Shown here: in pieces, positions 38,556 to 47,335 of the stretch
How the letters are laid out: every line of letters starts with the position of its first letter
Numbering within the stretch: the stretch's first letter is position 1
NCBI RefSeq assembly: GCF_900103345.1
Contig: NZ_LT629702.1
Span: 2,232,001-2,296,000, forward strand
Source: Pseudomonas azotoformans
GTDB taxonomy: Bacteria > Pseudomonadota > Gammaproteobacteria > Pseudomonadales > Pseudomonadaceae
Length of the DNA: 64,000 nucleotides
Reading direction: 5' to 3'
Position numbers and translations under genes: made by a program
The notes under the pieces: generated by a model
The model's input: the letters and a program-made list of their open reading frames with translations, nothing else
Database searches by the model: none
What the model was told of the DNA's origin: nothing

Positions 38556-39686
38556 ATGCGTAAACTTCTTGCTTTTACCGTCTCCCTGGCGCTGGTTGCC
38601 GCCATCGCCGCGTATCTGGTCTGGACCCAGGAGCGCCCCGTGGCGCATTACCTGTCGGATCTGCGGATCACTCTCGCCGTCAACGAAGGCCTGCCTGCCG
38701 ACCGCGGCAACCTGCTGGGCATCCAGCCGGAGCTGTTTCCCGCCGACTACCAGAGCCTGGAACGCCTGCACCTGAAGCTCGCGGCCTACCTGCAAAAGGC
38801 CCGGGACCAGGGGCTGATCAACAACAAGACCATCGTGGTGCTGCCCGAACACATCGGCACCTGGCTGATGCTCACCGGCGAAAAGAACGAGGTGTACCAG
38901 GCGCTCCATGTCAAGGATGCGATGAACTGGCTGTCGGTCAGCAACCCGCTGCTCTTCGCCCGTGCCTGGATCAGCGCCACCGGCGACAACCGCACCGACG
39001 ACGCCTACCTGCGCATGAAAGCCTCGGGCATGGCGCGGGACTACCAGCTGTTGTTCGGCGGCCTGGCCAAGGAGTTCGGCGTTACGTTGGTGGCCGGCTC
39101 CATCACCCTGCCGAACCCGACCGTGAGCCAGGGTCAACTGCAGGTCGGCCATGGCGCCTTGTATAACGCCAGCGTGGTGTTTGCCGCCGACGGCTTGCCG
39201 ATCGGCGATCCGCAGCGCCAGCTCTACCCGATCTACGATGAGCGCGGCTTCATCAAGCCTGGCGATGAAAACATCGTCAGCGTGGTCGACACTCCTGCCG
39301 GGCGCCTGGGGGTGCTGGTCGGCAGCGACAGCTGGTACCCGGACAACTACCGCAAGCTCAACGAACAAGGCGCGCAATTGATCGCGGTGCCAGCCTTTGT
39401 GCTGGGTCGCGATACCTGGGACCGTCCGTGGCGCGGCTTCAAAAGCGTGTCCACCCCGACCGAAATCAGCCTCAAGCCCGAAGAACTCAGTGAGGGCGAA
39501 GCCTGGCGCCGTCTTACGCTGATCAGCCAGCAGCCGATCAGCCAGGCCAGCGCCGGCATGAGCGTGTTCCTGCGCGGGCAGTTCTGGGACCTGGGCACCG
39601 CCGGGCACAGCTTTCTCAGCAGCAACGGGCAAATCAGCGCCGATGGCGAGGCCCGTGGTGCGCGCTTGTTGAATATCTGGTTGTGA
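38556..39686 (+). CDS. Nitrilase-fold membrane-anchored protein without catalytic cysteine
   Basis: A 376-residue protein with an N-terminal signal anchor (residues 3-22, KLLAFTVSLALVAAIAAYLV) and a carbon-nitrogen-hydrolase fold. The nitrilase Glu is kept (Glu98, VVLPEHIG), but the Lys region reads RQLYPIYDERGF (Gln222) and the Cys region reads LGVLVGSDSWYPDNY where active enzymes have CYD; the whole translation contains no cysteine. So it cannot be a normal nitrilase/amidase. ATG 38556 is chosen. Its stop overlaps the GTG start of the AraC regulator, implying a joint function, perhaps sensing. Confidence 0.8.
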   Translation: MRKLLAFTVSLALVAAIAAYLVWTQERPVAHYLSDLRITLAVNEGLPADRGNLLGIQPELFPADYQSLERLHLKLAAYLQKARDQGLINNKTIVVLPEHIGTWLMLTGEKNEVYQALHVKDAMNWLSVSNPLLFARAWISATGDNRTDDAYLRMKASGMARDYQLLFGGLAKEFGVTLVAGSITLPNPTVSQGQLQVGHGALYNASVVFAADGLPIGDPQRQLYPIYDERGFIKPGDENIVSVVDTPAGRLGVLVGSDSWYPDNYRKLNEQGAQLIAVPAFVLGRDTWDRPWRGFKSVSTPTEISLKPEELSEGEAWRRLTLISQQPISQASAGMSVFLRGQFWDLGTAGHSFLSSNGQISADGEARGARLLNIWL

Positions 39687-40711
39687 AACCGGTACGGCTG
39701 GGGGACCTGTCTGTGGGCTTCGTGCACAGCCTGGCCGATGCCATTCACAGCCATGGCCTGGACCCGCAACCGCTGCTGCTGCAATACGGTCTCGACCCGG
39801 CGCGTCTCGCCGAAGCCGGTGCACGCCTGTCGATCCCGCGCTACATGCGCCTGGGCCACGCGGCCATCCAGCTTACCGGCGACCCGGGCCTGGGCCTGCG
39901 CATGGGCCAGCTCAGCCGCTTGAGCCAGGCGGGGCTCGCCGGCGTCACTGCCGCCCAGGCGCCCACTGTGCGGGAGGCGGCGCGCGCGCTGACCCGCTTC
40001 GAGGCACTCTACGGCTCCAACTATCGCGGGCAGTCGAGCTTCGTCGAGGATGCCGAGGGTGCCTGGCTGCGCTTCTACTCCATCAGCCCCTACAACGCCT
40101 ACAACCGCTTTGTGGTGGACTCGATCATCGCCGGCTGGCTGCAGCAGTTGTCGAGCCTGGCCCGGCAACCGGTGCAGGCGCAGCGCATCGACATTGAGTT
40201 CGAGGCACCGGAGTACAGCGAACGCTACGACGCGCTGGGAGACGTTCACTTCGGCGCCGACGCCAATCAACTGCGCCTCGACCAGCACACCCTGGCCCTG
40301 CGCAACCCGCAGCACTGCCCGAGTACCTGGAACCTGTTGGTGCAGCTGTGTGAACGAGAGTTGGAGCAACTGACCCGCACCCGCAGCCTGCGCGAGCGCA
40401 TTACCCGTTTGCTCGGGCCGATGCTCAATGGCGGCCGGGAACCCGACCTGGAAGAAGTGGCGGCACGCTTGAAGCTGCCGACCTGGACGCTGCGCCGCAA
40501 ACTGGCCGATGAAGGCACTCAGTTTCGCGCGATTCTCAACGATACCCGTCGCGACCTGGCCATGACCTACATCCGCGACACGGAACTGGCGTTCGGCGAG
40601 ATCGCCTACTTGCTCGGTTTTGCCTCGGCCCAGGCATTTCAACGGGCCTTCAGGCGGTGGAACAACCAGACCCCAGGGGAATTTCGCCGCAGTCAGCGGC
40701 ATTCCGCCTGA
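39683..40711 (+). CDS. AraC-family transcriptional regulator (OruR/ArgR-like architecture)
   Basis: A 342-residue regulator: N-terminal arabinose-binding-like domain (about 20-205) with LRMGQLSRLSQAGLAGVTAAQAPTVREAARAL, and a C-terminal double HTH (about 240-340; LEEVAARLKLPTWTLRRKLADEGTQFRAILNDTRRDLAMTYI ... EIAYLLGFASAQAFQRAFRRWNNQTPGEFR). Start is GTG at 39683, overlapping the nitrilase-fold gene by 4 bp, so the two are translationally coupled. The ligand is unknown. Confidence 0.88.
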   Translation: MKPVRLGDLSVGFVHSLADAIHSHGLDPQPLLLQYGLDPARLAEAGARLSIPRYMRLGHAAIQLTGDPGLGLRMGQLSRLSQAGLAGVTAAQAPTVREAARALTRFEALYGSNYRGQSSFVEDAEGAWLRFYSISPYNAYNRFVVDSIIAGWLQQLSSLARQPVQAQRIDIEFEAPEYSERYDALGDVHFGADANQLRLDQHTLALRNPQHCPSTWNLLVQLCERELEQLTRTRSLRERITRLLGPMLNGGREPDLEEVAARLKLPTWTLRRKLADEGTQFRAILNDTRRDLAMTYIRDTELAFGEIAYLLGFASAQAFQRAFRRWNNQTPGEFRRSQRHSA

Positions 40712-40719
40712 AGTCGGTC

Positions 40720-40806
40720 TTACAGCTCTGTAGCGTCGTCTGCCGGTTCCAGCGGGTCCAACTCAATCGCATGGTACTCGAGCAGTTCTTCCTGGTAATC
40801 GTCCAT
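40720..40806 (-). CDS. 28-residue acidic peptide
   Basis: A short frame with an excellent ribosome site (AAGGAG, 6 bp before the ATG at 40806). The peptide starts MDDYQEELLEYHAIELDPLE and ends PADDATEL; about 11 of 28 residues are Asp or Glu and only one (His) could be basic. No membrane segment. It is convergent with the AraC gene, with 8 bp between the stops. Function unknown; the strong ribosome site and biased composition argue that it is real. Confidence 0.6.
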   Translation of the reverse strand: MDDYQEELLEYHAIELDPLEPADDATEL

Positions 40807-40978
40807 GGCGGACTCCTTCTTGCGTTAACAGGGGTTGCAGATAAATGACCTGCATCACCAGCCTAAAGTGCCGTGATGACGAAAAAATGTCGACGTCATG
40901 ACGTTCCTGCACTCAAGGATTAAACGTAGCAGCGTTGCAGGGATTTAGCACCTGACGGCCGAGAAACTATTGCAATCA

Positions 40979-40990
40979 TTGCAATTGCAA
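40979..40990. promoter_or_regulatory. Shared operator palindrome before the half-AceE gene
   Basis: Perfect 12-bp palindrome TTGCAATTGCAA, preceded by a further ATTGCAAT half-copy (40970-40976), 55 bp before the start at 41045. The identical palindrome, with one flanking base also conserved, occurs at 42716-42727 before the full-length AceE gene and next to the MarR gene. Probable MarR-family operator. Confidence 0.7.
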
Positions 40991-41044
40991 TCAAATACAG
41001 ATTTGCATTAGGGTATGGGCATTCGTCGCCAGGTGACCCTCTCC

Positions 41045-42049
41045 ATGACCGCCGCTACCGCACACGCCGCGCAGCTCTGTATCGACGCCTTGAGCACTGC
41101 CACCCCCGCCAGCCGGTCACCGTTGCACACCGTGATCAGCATGGCCAGCACCCTCGAATACAGCCGCCAGGCCTGGGTGATCCACGGCCAGTCGCGCTCC
41201 CGACGCGTGGGTAACTGGCCCGCCTGGTTCGCCCGCAACGCCGTGGAAAAACCCTTGCTGTACCTGCACAGCGCGCACTCGGCGGCACAGTTGAGCGCGC
41301 TATCGAACGTTACCCGGCAGCGCGGCATCCTGTGCAACGACAGTGAAAACCAGCCTTCGCGCTGGCCCAAAGGTGCACAGCCGTCCTTGCCGTTGTGGCT
41401 GGCCACTCATCCGCGCTGTACCCCGTATGACCCGGCCTCAGGGGAAGAAGCCCGTACGATTGTGCTGGCGGCGTTGCGAAGCCTGTATGTCGATGGCAAG
41501 CCCGGTTTCTATTACCTGGCGTTGCATGATCAAGACAGCGCAGCGCCCTTGAGCGAGCAGGACCGAGAGGCCGCGCTCAAGGGCATGTACCCACTCCAGT
41601 GCGACGGCCCCTTCGATGTGCGATTGCTCGGCGCAGGCCGGGCGCTTGACGAGGTAGTGCACGCCAGGCGCTTGCTCAAACAGGACTGGAACATCAGCGC
41701 GCAACTGTGGAGTTGCCCCAGCTACACACGACTGGCCCGCGAGGCAGCCGCGGCTGAGCACTGGAACCGCCTGCATCCCACAGCCCCCAAGCGCAGCTGC
41801 CATCTGCGTGACTGCCTGGCGGGAAGCGGCGCGCCGGTGATTGCCGTCACGGGCTACCCGCAACCGATTGTCGACCAGTTGGCGGCCTATGTGGATGCGC
41901 GATATGTGGCGCTGGGGGCGGGTTCAGTGCAGGCGGCGGCGCCGAGTCGGTACTGGATAGTGGTGTTGGCGCTGAAGGCGTTGGCGGATGAGGGCCGGGT
42001 TAATGCACTGCAGATAGAAAAAGTGATGCAGCGCTACCCACTGAAATGA
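41045..42049 (+). CDS. Half-length AceE-like protein (C-terminal E1 part, no thiamine-diphosphate motif)
   Basis: A 334-residue protein whose second half (about 130-334) aligns with the C-terminus of the AceE protein encoded at 42792: CTPYDP, AALKGMYPL, WSCPSYTRLAREAAAAEHWNRLHP and LAALKALADEG match VSYDP, GILKGMYPL, WSATSLTELRRDGHATERWNLLHP and LAALKALADDG. The N-terminal part is shortened and diverged, and the GDGEMDQPES-type diphosphate motif is absent, so it is unlikely to catalyse E1 chemistry alone. AGGTGA at 41032 supports ATG 41045 over ATG 41015. It shares an operator with aceE. Confidence 0.78.
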   Translation: MTAATAHAAQLCIDALSTATPASRSPLHTVISMASTLEYSRQAWVIHGQSRSRRVGNWPAWFARNAVEKPLLYLHSAHSAAQLSALSNVTRQRGILCNDSENQPSRWPKGAQPSLPLWLATHPRCTPYDPASGEEARTIVLAALRSLYVDGKPGFYYLALHDQDSAAPLSEQDREAALKGMYPLQCDGPFDVRLLGAGRALDEVVHARRLLKQDWNISAQLWSCPSYTRLAREAAAAEHWNRLHPTAPKRSCHLRDCLAGSGAPVIAVTGYPQPIVDQLAAYVDARYVALGAGSVQAAAPSRYWIVVLALKALADEGRVNALQIEKVMQRYPLK

Positions 42050-42067
42050 GCTGGAATGCACTCAAAA

Positions 42068-42158
42068 ATGTGGGAGCGGGCTTGCTCGCGAAGGCGGTGG
42101 TTCATTTGAAACACCTGTGGCTGACACGCCTTTTTCGCGAGCAAGCCCGCTCCCACAT
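42068..42158. repeat. REPIN of a second REP class
   Basis: Inverted copies starting GTGGGAGCGGGCTTGCTCGC (left 42068-42092, right 42134-42158) around a 41-bp spacer. The core differs from the class at 2992-3081. It lies between the half-AceE gene and the convergent marR gene. Confidence 0.88.
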
Positions 42159-42165
42159 TGGATGT

Positions 42166-42645
42166 CTATTGTTTCTTGGAGCTGCGTCGTCCTCGAACCT
42201 GTACACCGGCCTCTACGGCCAGCCCGGCGGTGCGCTCCAACGCGTCGGCAAAGCCCTGGCGCTGCTCGGGCTCCATCTGCGACAGAAACAACTCATCCAC
42301 CGTGCTTTCGTAGATCTTCCACATCTTTTTACGCAGCACCCGACCGGCCTCGGTGATCGAGGCAAACGCCGCACGGCCATCGCCGTCGGAGCGGGAGCGC
42401 ACCACCAGACCGTCCTTTTCCAGACGGTCGACCAGTCGCGTGAGGTTGTAGCGTTCGATGGCGAGCACATCGGCCAATTCGTGCATGCGGCGGGTGCCGT
42501 CGGGGCCGCTTTCCAGGCCCCATAGCGCGTCGTACCAGGCGTACGGCGGCAGGTCCGCCTCAGCCAGGCGACGCTCGATTTCACGGATGACGGTCCTGTG
42601 GGCCCTGACAAAACGGAACCATACATCCGGCTCTTTCGACGACAT
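42166..42645 (-). CDS. MarR-family transcriptional regulator
   Basis: A 159-residue MarR protein with winged HTH at about residues 50-110 (RMHELADVLAIERYNLTRLVDRLEKDGLVVRSRSDGDGRAAFASITEAGRVLRKK) and helical dimerisation ends. ATG 42645 (MSSKEPDVWFRFV) is chosen over an ATG eight codons upstream. It sits between two AceE-like genes and is divergent from the full-length one; with the shared palindrome this makes it their probable regulator. Confidence 0.87.
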   Translation of the reverse strand: MSSKEPDVWFRFVRAHRTVIREIERRLAEADLPPYAWYDALWGLESGPDGTRRMHELADVLAIERYNLTRLVDRLEKDGLVVRSRSDGDGRAAFASITEAGRVLRKKMWKIYESTVDELFLSQMEPEQRQGFADALERTAGLAVEAGVQVRGRRSSKKQ

Positions 42646-42715
42646 GCAACACCATCCGGGGAATTTCAAGAAGGTTGCAATAGTAGCTCATCCCGCGCTA
42701 GATTCGGCCATGTAG

Positions 42716-42727
42716 TTGCAATTGCAA
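42716..42727. promoter_or_regulatory. Shared operator palindrome between marR-type gene and aceE-type gene
   Basis: TTGCAATTGCAA, identical to the site at 40979-40990, is located 70 bp upstream of the MarR start and 64 bp upstream of the AceE start. An additional half-site GTTGCAAT lies at 42674-42681. Confidence 0.72.
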
Positions 42728-42791
42728 TTACATTTGCCGGCACTCCCACAAGGAGCCCGCCACTTCAAACCTGCCTACCCTGGAGCCTCAC

Positions 42792-45452
42792 ATGACCCCG
42801 AACAACGCAGTCAGACGCGACGACGACCCACAGGAAACCCGCGAGTGGCTGGAGTCCATCGAATCGGTGCTGTCCACCGAAGGCCGGCCCCGCGCGCACT
42901 ACCTGATCGATCAGTTGCTGGATTTCGACGTGGCGCGGCATGGCGACTTCTACGGGCGGGTGACCACGCCGTACGTCAATACCATCCCGGCGGACCGTCA
43001 GTTGCCCTACCCCGGCAACCTGGCCATCGAACGCCGTACCAATGCGTTTATCCGCTGGAACGCCATGGCAATGGTGCTGCGTGCAGGCAAGCACTCAGGG
43101 GTCGGTGGGCATATCGCGACCTATGCGTCAGCCGCCGTGCTGTACGACGTAGGCTTCGACCACTTCTTCCGTGGCCGTACCGAGCGCTTTGACGGCGACC
43201 TGGTGTACATCCAGGGCCACTCCTCCCCGGGCATTTATGGCCGCGCCTACCTGGAAGGCCGCATCAGCGAAGCGCAACTCGACAACTTCCGCCGTGAGGC
43301 CAATGGCGACGGTATTTCGTCCTACCCGCACCCACGGCTGATGCCGGACTTCTGGCAATTCCCCACCGTGTCCATGGGCCTCGGCCCGATCACGGCCGCT
43401 TACCAGGCGCGCTTCATGCGTTACCTGGAATTGCGTGGCCTCAAGCAACACCAGGGCCGCAAGGTCTGGGCTTTCCTCGGTGATGGCGAAATGGATCAGC
43501 CGGAATCCCTGGCCGCCATCTCCCTGGCCGGGCGCGAGAAGCTCGACAACCTGATCTTCGTGGTCAACTGCAACCTGCAACGCCTAGACGGCCCGGTACG
43601 CGGCAATGCCAAGGTGATCCAGGAGTTCGAAAGCCTATACCGCGCCGCCGGCTGGAACGTGATCAAAGTGATCTGGGGCGGCGGTTGGGATGCCCTGCTG
43701 GACAAAGACCACAGCGGCCTGCTGCGCCAACGCATGATGGAATGCGTGGACGGCGACTATCAGAACTACAAGTCGCAGAACGGCGCTTATGTGCGTGAAC
43801 ATTTCTTCGGCAAATACCCGGAGTTACTGGCATTGGTTGCGGATATGTCCGACGACGAAATCTGGAAACTCTCACGGGGCGGGCATGACCCGGACAAGGT
43901 CTACAACGCCTATGCCGCCGCTGTGCGCCATAGCGGCCAGCCTACGGTGATCCTGGCGAAAACCGTCAAGGGCTTCGGCATGGGTGAAGCCGGCGAAGGG
44001 CAGAACATCAACCATCAATTGAAGAAGATGGGCGCAGATGCGGTAAGGGCCTTCCGCGATCGTTTTGGCCTGGAAGTCGCGGACGAGCAACTCGCCGACA
44101 TTCCCTACCTCAAGCCCGCCGCCGACAGCGAAGAAGCCCGCTACTTCGCCGCGCGCCGCCAGGCCCTGGGCGGCTATGTGCCATCACGCCACAGCGCGGT
44201 CGAACCCTTGCAGATTCCCGAACTGGCCGCCTTTGCTACCCAGCTCAAGGACACCGGCGAACGGGCGATCTCCACCACCATGGCCTTTGTGCGCATCCTC
44301 GGCACCCTGCTCAAGGACCCGCACCTGGGCAAACTGATCGTGCCTATCGTGCCGGATGAGTCGCGCACCTTTGGCATGGAAAGCCTGTTCCGTCAGATTG
44401 GCATCCACTCCGCCGTAGGCCAGCTGTACACCCCGCAGGACGCAGGGCAACTGAGCTACTACAAAGAGAGCAAGGACGGACAGATCCTGCAGGAAGGCCT
44501 GAATGAATCCGGCGCCATTTCCTCGTGGATCGCGGCCAGTACGTCCTACAGCAACCACGGCTTGATGACGGTGCCGTTCTATATCTTCTATTCGATGTTC
44601 GGTTTCCAGCGGGTCGGTGACCTGGCGTGGGCTGCCGGCGATGCCCGGGCACGCGGCTTCCTGCTGGGGGCCACCGCCGGCCGCACCACGCTGATGGGCG
44701 AAGGTTTGCAACATGATGATGGGCACAGCCATATCCTGTCGTCGGTGATTCCGTGCTGCGTGTCCTACGACCCGACCTTTGCCTACGAGCTGGCGGTGAT
44801 CATTCGCGAAGGCATGCGGCGGATGTACGTGGAACAGGAGGACATCTACTACTACATCACCCTGCTCAACGAAAATTACCCGCACCCGGCGATGCCCGAA
44901 GGGGTGGAAGACGGGATTCTCAAGGGCATGTACCCGCTCAAGACCAGCGAGCAGGCCCGGGTGCAACTGATGGGCAGTGGCTCAATCCTGCGCGAGGTGA
45001 TTGCGGCGGGCGAGTTGCTTGAGCACGACTTCGGCGTGCACAGCACTGTGTGGAGCGCCACCAGCCTCACCGAATTGCGCCGTGACGGGCATGCAACCGA
45101 ACGCTGGAACCTGCTGCACCCGCAGAGCGAGCCAAGGGTGAGTTATGTGGAGCAACGCCTGGCCGGGCAGGCGGGCCCGGTGGTGGTGGCGACGGACTAC
45201 ATGAAGCTGTTCGCCGATCAGATCCGCCCCTTTGTCCATGGCCGGCGCTTTGTGGCCCTGGGCACCGACGGCTTCGGACAATCAGATACCCGTGAAACCC
45301 TGCGCGCGTTCTTCGAAGTGGACCGGTATTTCATCGCGCTGGCAGCCTTGAAGGCGTTGGCGGATGACGGCGTGATCGGTCGTGAAAAAGTCAGCGAAGC
45401 CATCAGCCGCTACGGGATCAACGTCGACAAGGCCGACCCCGTAGCGGTCTGA
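42792..45452 (+). CDS. Pyruvate (2-oxoacid) dehydrogenase E1 component, homodimeric AceE type
   Basis: An 886-residue thiamine-diphosphate enzyme. Cofactor motif GDGEMDQPESLAAISLAGREKLDNLIFVVNCN; further AceE hallmarks are HSSPGIYGRAYLEGR, ESRTFGMESLFRQIGIHSAVGQLYTPQD and GEGLQHDDGHSHILSSVIP. It decarboxylates a 2-oxoacid and passes the acyl group to a lipoyl E2. No E2 or E3 gene adjoins it, so it is probably a second AceE (MdeB-like, possibly for 2-oxobutyrate) rather than the housekeeping copy. Control by the adjacent MarR is likely. The substrate is inference. Confidence 0.9.
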   Translation: MTPNNAVRRDDDPQETREWLESIESVLSTEGRPRAHYLIDQLLDFDVARHGDFYGRVTTPYVNTIPADRQLPYPGNLAIERRTNAFIRWNAMAMVLRAGKHSGVGGHIATYASAAVLYDVGFDHFFRGRTERFDGDLVYIQGHSSPGIYGRAYLEGRISEAQLDNFRREANGDGISSYPHPRLMPDFWQFPTVSMGLGPITAAYQARFMRYLELRGLKQHQGRKVWAFLGDGEMDQPESLAAISLAGREKLDNLIFVVNCNLQRLDGPVRGNAKVIQEFESLYRAAGWNVIKVIWGGGWDALLDKDHSGLLRQRMMECVDGDYQNYKSQNGAYVREHFFGKYPELLALVADMSDDEIWKLSRGGHDPDKVYNAYAAAVRHSGQPTVILAKTVKGFGMGEAGEGQNINHQLKKMGADAVRAFRDRFGLEVADEQLADIPYLKPAADSEEARYFAARRQALGGYVPSRHSAVEPLQIPELAAFATQLKDTGERAISTTMAFVRILGTLLKDPHLGKLIVPIVPDESRTFGMESLFRQIGIHSAVGQLYTPQDAGQLSYYKESKDGQILQEGLNESGAISSWIAASTSYSNHGLMTVPFYIFYSMFGFQRVGDLAWAAGDARARGFLLGATAGRTTLMGEGLQHDDGHSHILSSVIPCCVSYDPTFAYELAVIIREGMRRMYVEQEDIYYYITLLNENYPHPAMPEGVEDGILKGMYPLKTSEQARVQLMGSGSILREVIAAGELLEHDFGVHSTVWSATSLTELRRDGHATERWNLLHPQSEPRVSYVEQRLAGQAGPVVVATDYMKLFADQIRPFVHGRRFVALGTDGFGQSDTRETLRAFFEVDRYFIALAALKALADDGVIGREKVSEAISRYGINVDKADPVAV

Positions 45453-45453
45453 A

Positions 45454-46227
45454 TTACTGCGCAGGCGTCGGCAGGGGCGGAATCGCTTCTGTCGGCGCCG
45501 GCAGGTCCGGGTTGCTGGTGGCCGGCGCGGGTTCCGCCTGCGGCGCGAGCGGCGCAGCCTCGGCAGGCGGCGCCACGGGTTGGGACACGGCTGGCTCTTC
45601 CTTCGGCGGCTCGGTTTTCTCTGCCGCCGGTGCGGTTTTAGGTTCCGGAACACCCAGCTCGGCTTTTGGCTGCTCGGGGATATGCGCGGCCTTCTTCACT
45701 TCCTGAGGCAGGAACACATCCACCAGCGCAAAGTAGCGCTCGTAGAATTTCGGCGCCGAAACGGTCTCGCTCGCTACCTTCACCATCGAGTCATCGGTAG
45801 AGCCGATCGGCATCGACACCGACCCCAGCACGCCCACACCCAGGCTCGCGGAGTTGTTGACCTTCTTCAGCGCATAACGGTCCTGCAAGGCGTTGGCGAA
45901 CATGGTCGAATGATTGGTGCCCTTACCATCATCGGCACACACCACGTTGAAGCTGATCTGCAGGTGGGTCTCGCCGGTCTGCTGGAAGCTCTTGTTGCCC
46001 ACCACCAGTTTCGGATCGCTGCTGGTGATGATGTAGCCCTGGCTCAGCAAGGCACGTCGCGCCGCTTCGCACGCGGCCACATCGGTGACTGGGTAATCGC
46101 GGGAAAACGTACCGGAGTCGTCGAAATTCTCATGTTCATAAATGGCGGTCTTGGGTGACGAGCAGCCCGCGGCGCCCGCCAGCACCAGCGCCAGCCCGAG
46201 GCTACGCAAGTGAAATGATGTCGACAT
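45454..46227 (-). CDS. DUF2242 lipoprotein
   Basis: A 257-residue lipoprotein with signal peptide and lipobox ending at Cys22 (LAGAAGCSS). The DUF2242 body spans about 30-165 (ENFDDSGTFSRDYPVTDVAACEAARRALLSQGYII ... SVSMPIGSTDDSMVKVASETV). The last 85 residues are a low-complexity Pro/Ala/Glu-rich tail. Its stop abuts the aceE stop (convergent). Function unknown. Confidence 0.82.
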   Translation of the reverse strand: MSTSFHLRSLGLALVLAGAAGCSSPKTAIYEHENFDDSGTFSRDYPVTDVAACEAARRALLSQGYIITSSDPKLVVGNKSFQQTGETHLQISFNVVCADDGKGTNHSTMFANALQDRYALKKVNNSASLGVGVLGSVSMPIGSTDDSMVKVASETVSAPKFYERYFALVDVFLPQEVKKAAHIPEQPKAELGVPEPKTAPAAEKTEPPKEEPAVSQPVAPPAEAAPLAPQAEPAPATSNPDLPAPTEAIPPLPTPAQ

Positions 46228-46316
46228 TGAAAATCCTGAGGAAAACGGTCCGGGCGGTATTGTGCAACAGAACGAGGCCTTGGCGCGCGCATTCCTGTCG
46301 GTAAAACGTCACAGCC

Positions 46317-47216
46317 CTACCGCGTACCGGCCGTAGGAAAAAGCCCTGCACACATATGATCAATAAACACGCGCAATTTGACCGAAGCATGGCGACTTGA
46401 TGGCCATAAGATCCAGAAACTGCCCCGGTGTTCCAGGCAGTCATCCAGCACCCTTTGCAGCCGCCCCTCCTGGACGGCCTGATTGACCATGTAGTCCGGC
46501 AGGCAAGCGATCCCCATTCCTTCTAGCACTACATGCTTGAGGGACTCGATGGTGGTGCTGACCAACGGGGTGCGCAGGACCGGCTCCGAGGCGCCGGGCA
46601 CCAGGCGTAGCGGCCAGGGTTCGAGCTTACCGGTGGCGCAGAACTTGTGGCGCAGGCAGGCATGCCCGTTCAAGTCCTGCGGCTGTCGTGGAGTGCCGTG
46701 CTGGCGAAAATAGGCTGGCGTGCCCACCAGCACCAACTGGTAATGCCCCAGATGGCGTGCCATCAAGCGCGAATCTTCTGGCTTGCCGGTACGAATCACC
46801 GCATCGAAACCTTCCTCGATCACGTCCACCATGCGGTCGGAAAAATCCACATCCAGCTCGATCTCCGGGTAGGCACGCAGGAAGTCGCTGAGCACCGGCA
46901 TCAGCAAGCCGCGCACCTGCGGCACGCTGATGCGCAACGTGCCACGGGGCATGGCGCTGGCGTCCGTCAGCTCCCGCTCGGCCGCCTCGACCTCGGCCAG
47001 GATCCGCCGCGAACGCTCCAGGAACAGCACGCCTTCACTGGTCAACGTGATGCTGCGGGTGCTGCGGTGAAACAGCCGTACGCCCAGACGTTCTTCCAGC
47101 CGCGCAATGCTCTTGCCGACGGCCGACGACGACACGCCCAGCACACGCCCGGCTATGGTGAAGCTACGCGTTTCTGCCACCTGTACGAATACAGAGAGGC
47201 TACCCAGACTATCCAT
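46317..47216 (-). CDS. LysR-family transcriptional regulator (divergent to MFS transporter)
   Basis: A 299-residue LysR protein; HTH at about residues 1-62 (MDSLGSLSVFVQVAETRSFTIAGRVLGVSSSAVGKSIARLEERLGVRLFHRSTRSITLTSEG). ATG 47216 coincides with the usual LysR start. Divergent from the MFS gene at 47336, which it probably regulates. Confidence 0.87.
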   Translation of the reverse strand: MDSLGSLSVFVQVAETRSFTIAGRVLGVSSSAVGKSIARLEERLGVRLFHRSTRSITLTSEGVLFLERSRRILAEVEAAERELTDASAMPRGTLRISVPQVRGLLMPVLSDFLRAYPEIELDVDFSDRMVDVIEEGFDAVIRTGKPEDSRLMARHLGHYQLVLVGTPAYFRQHGTPRQPQDLNGHACLRHKFCATGKLEPWPLRLVPGASEPVLRTPLVSTTIESLKHVVLEGMGIACLPDYMVNQAVQEGRLQRVLDDCLEHRGSFWILWPSSRHASVKLRVFIDHMCAGLFPTAGTR

Positions 47217-47335
47217 GAGCGAGTCCCTGGAAATTGCGGACTCCAACGTCCGATAAGTTCGGAACCTTAGCCTGTTTTTCCGTAGACCACAGCCCCCTAC
47301 TCTGTCGGCTTGCCCATTTGCATGGATAGAGCGCG

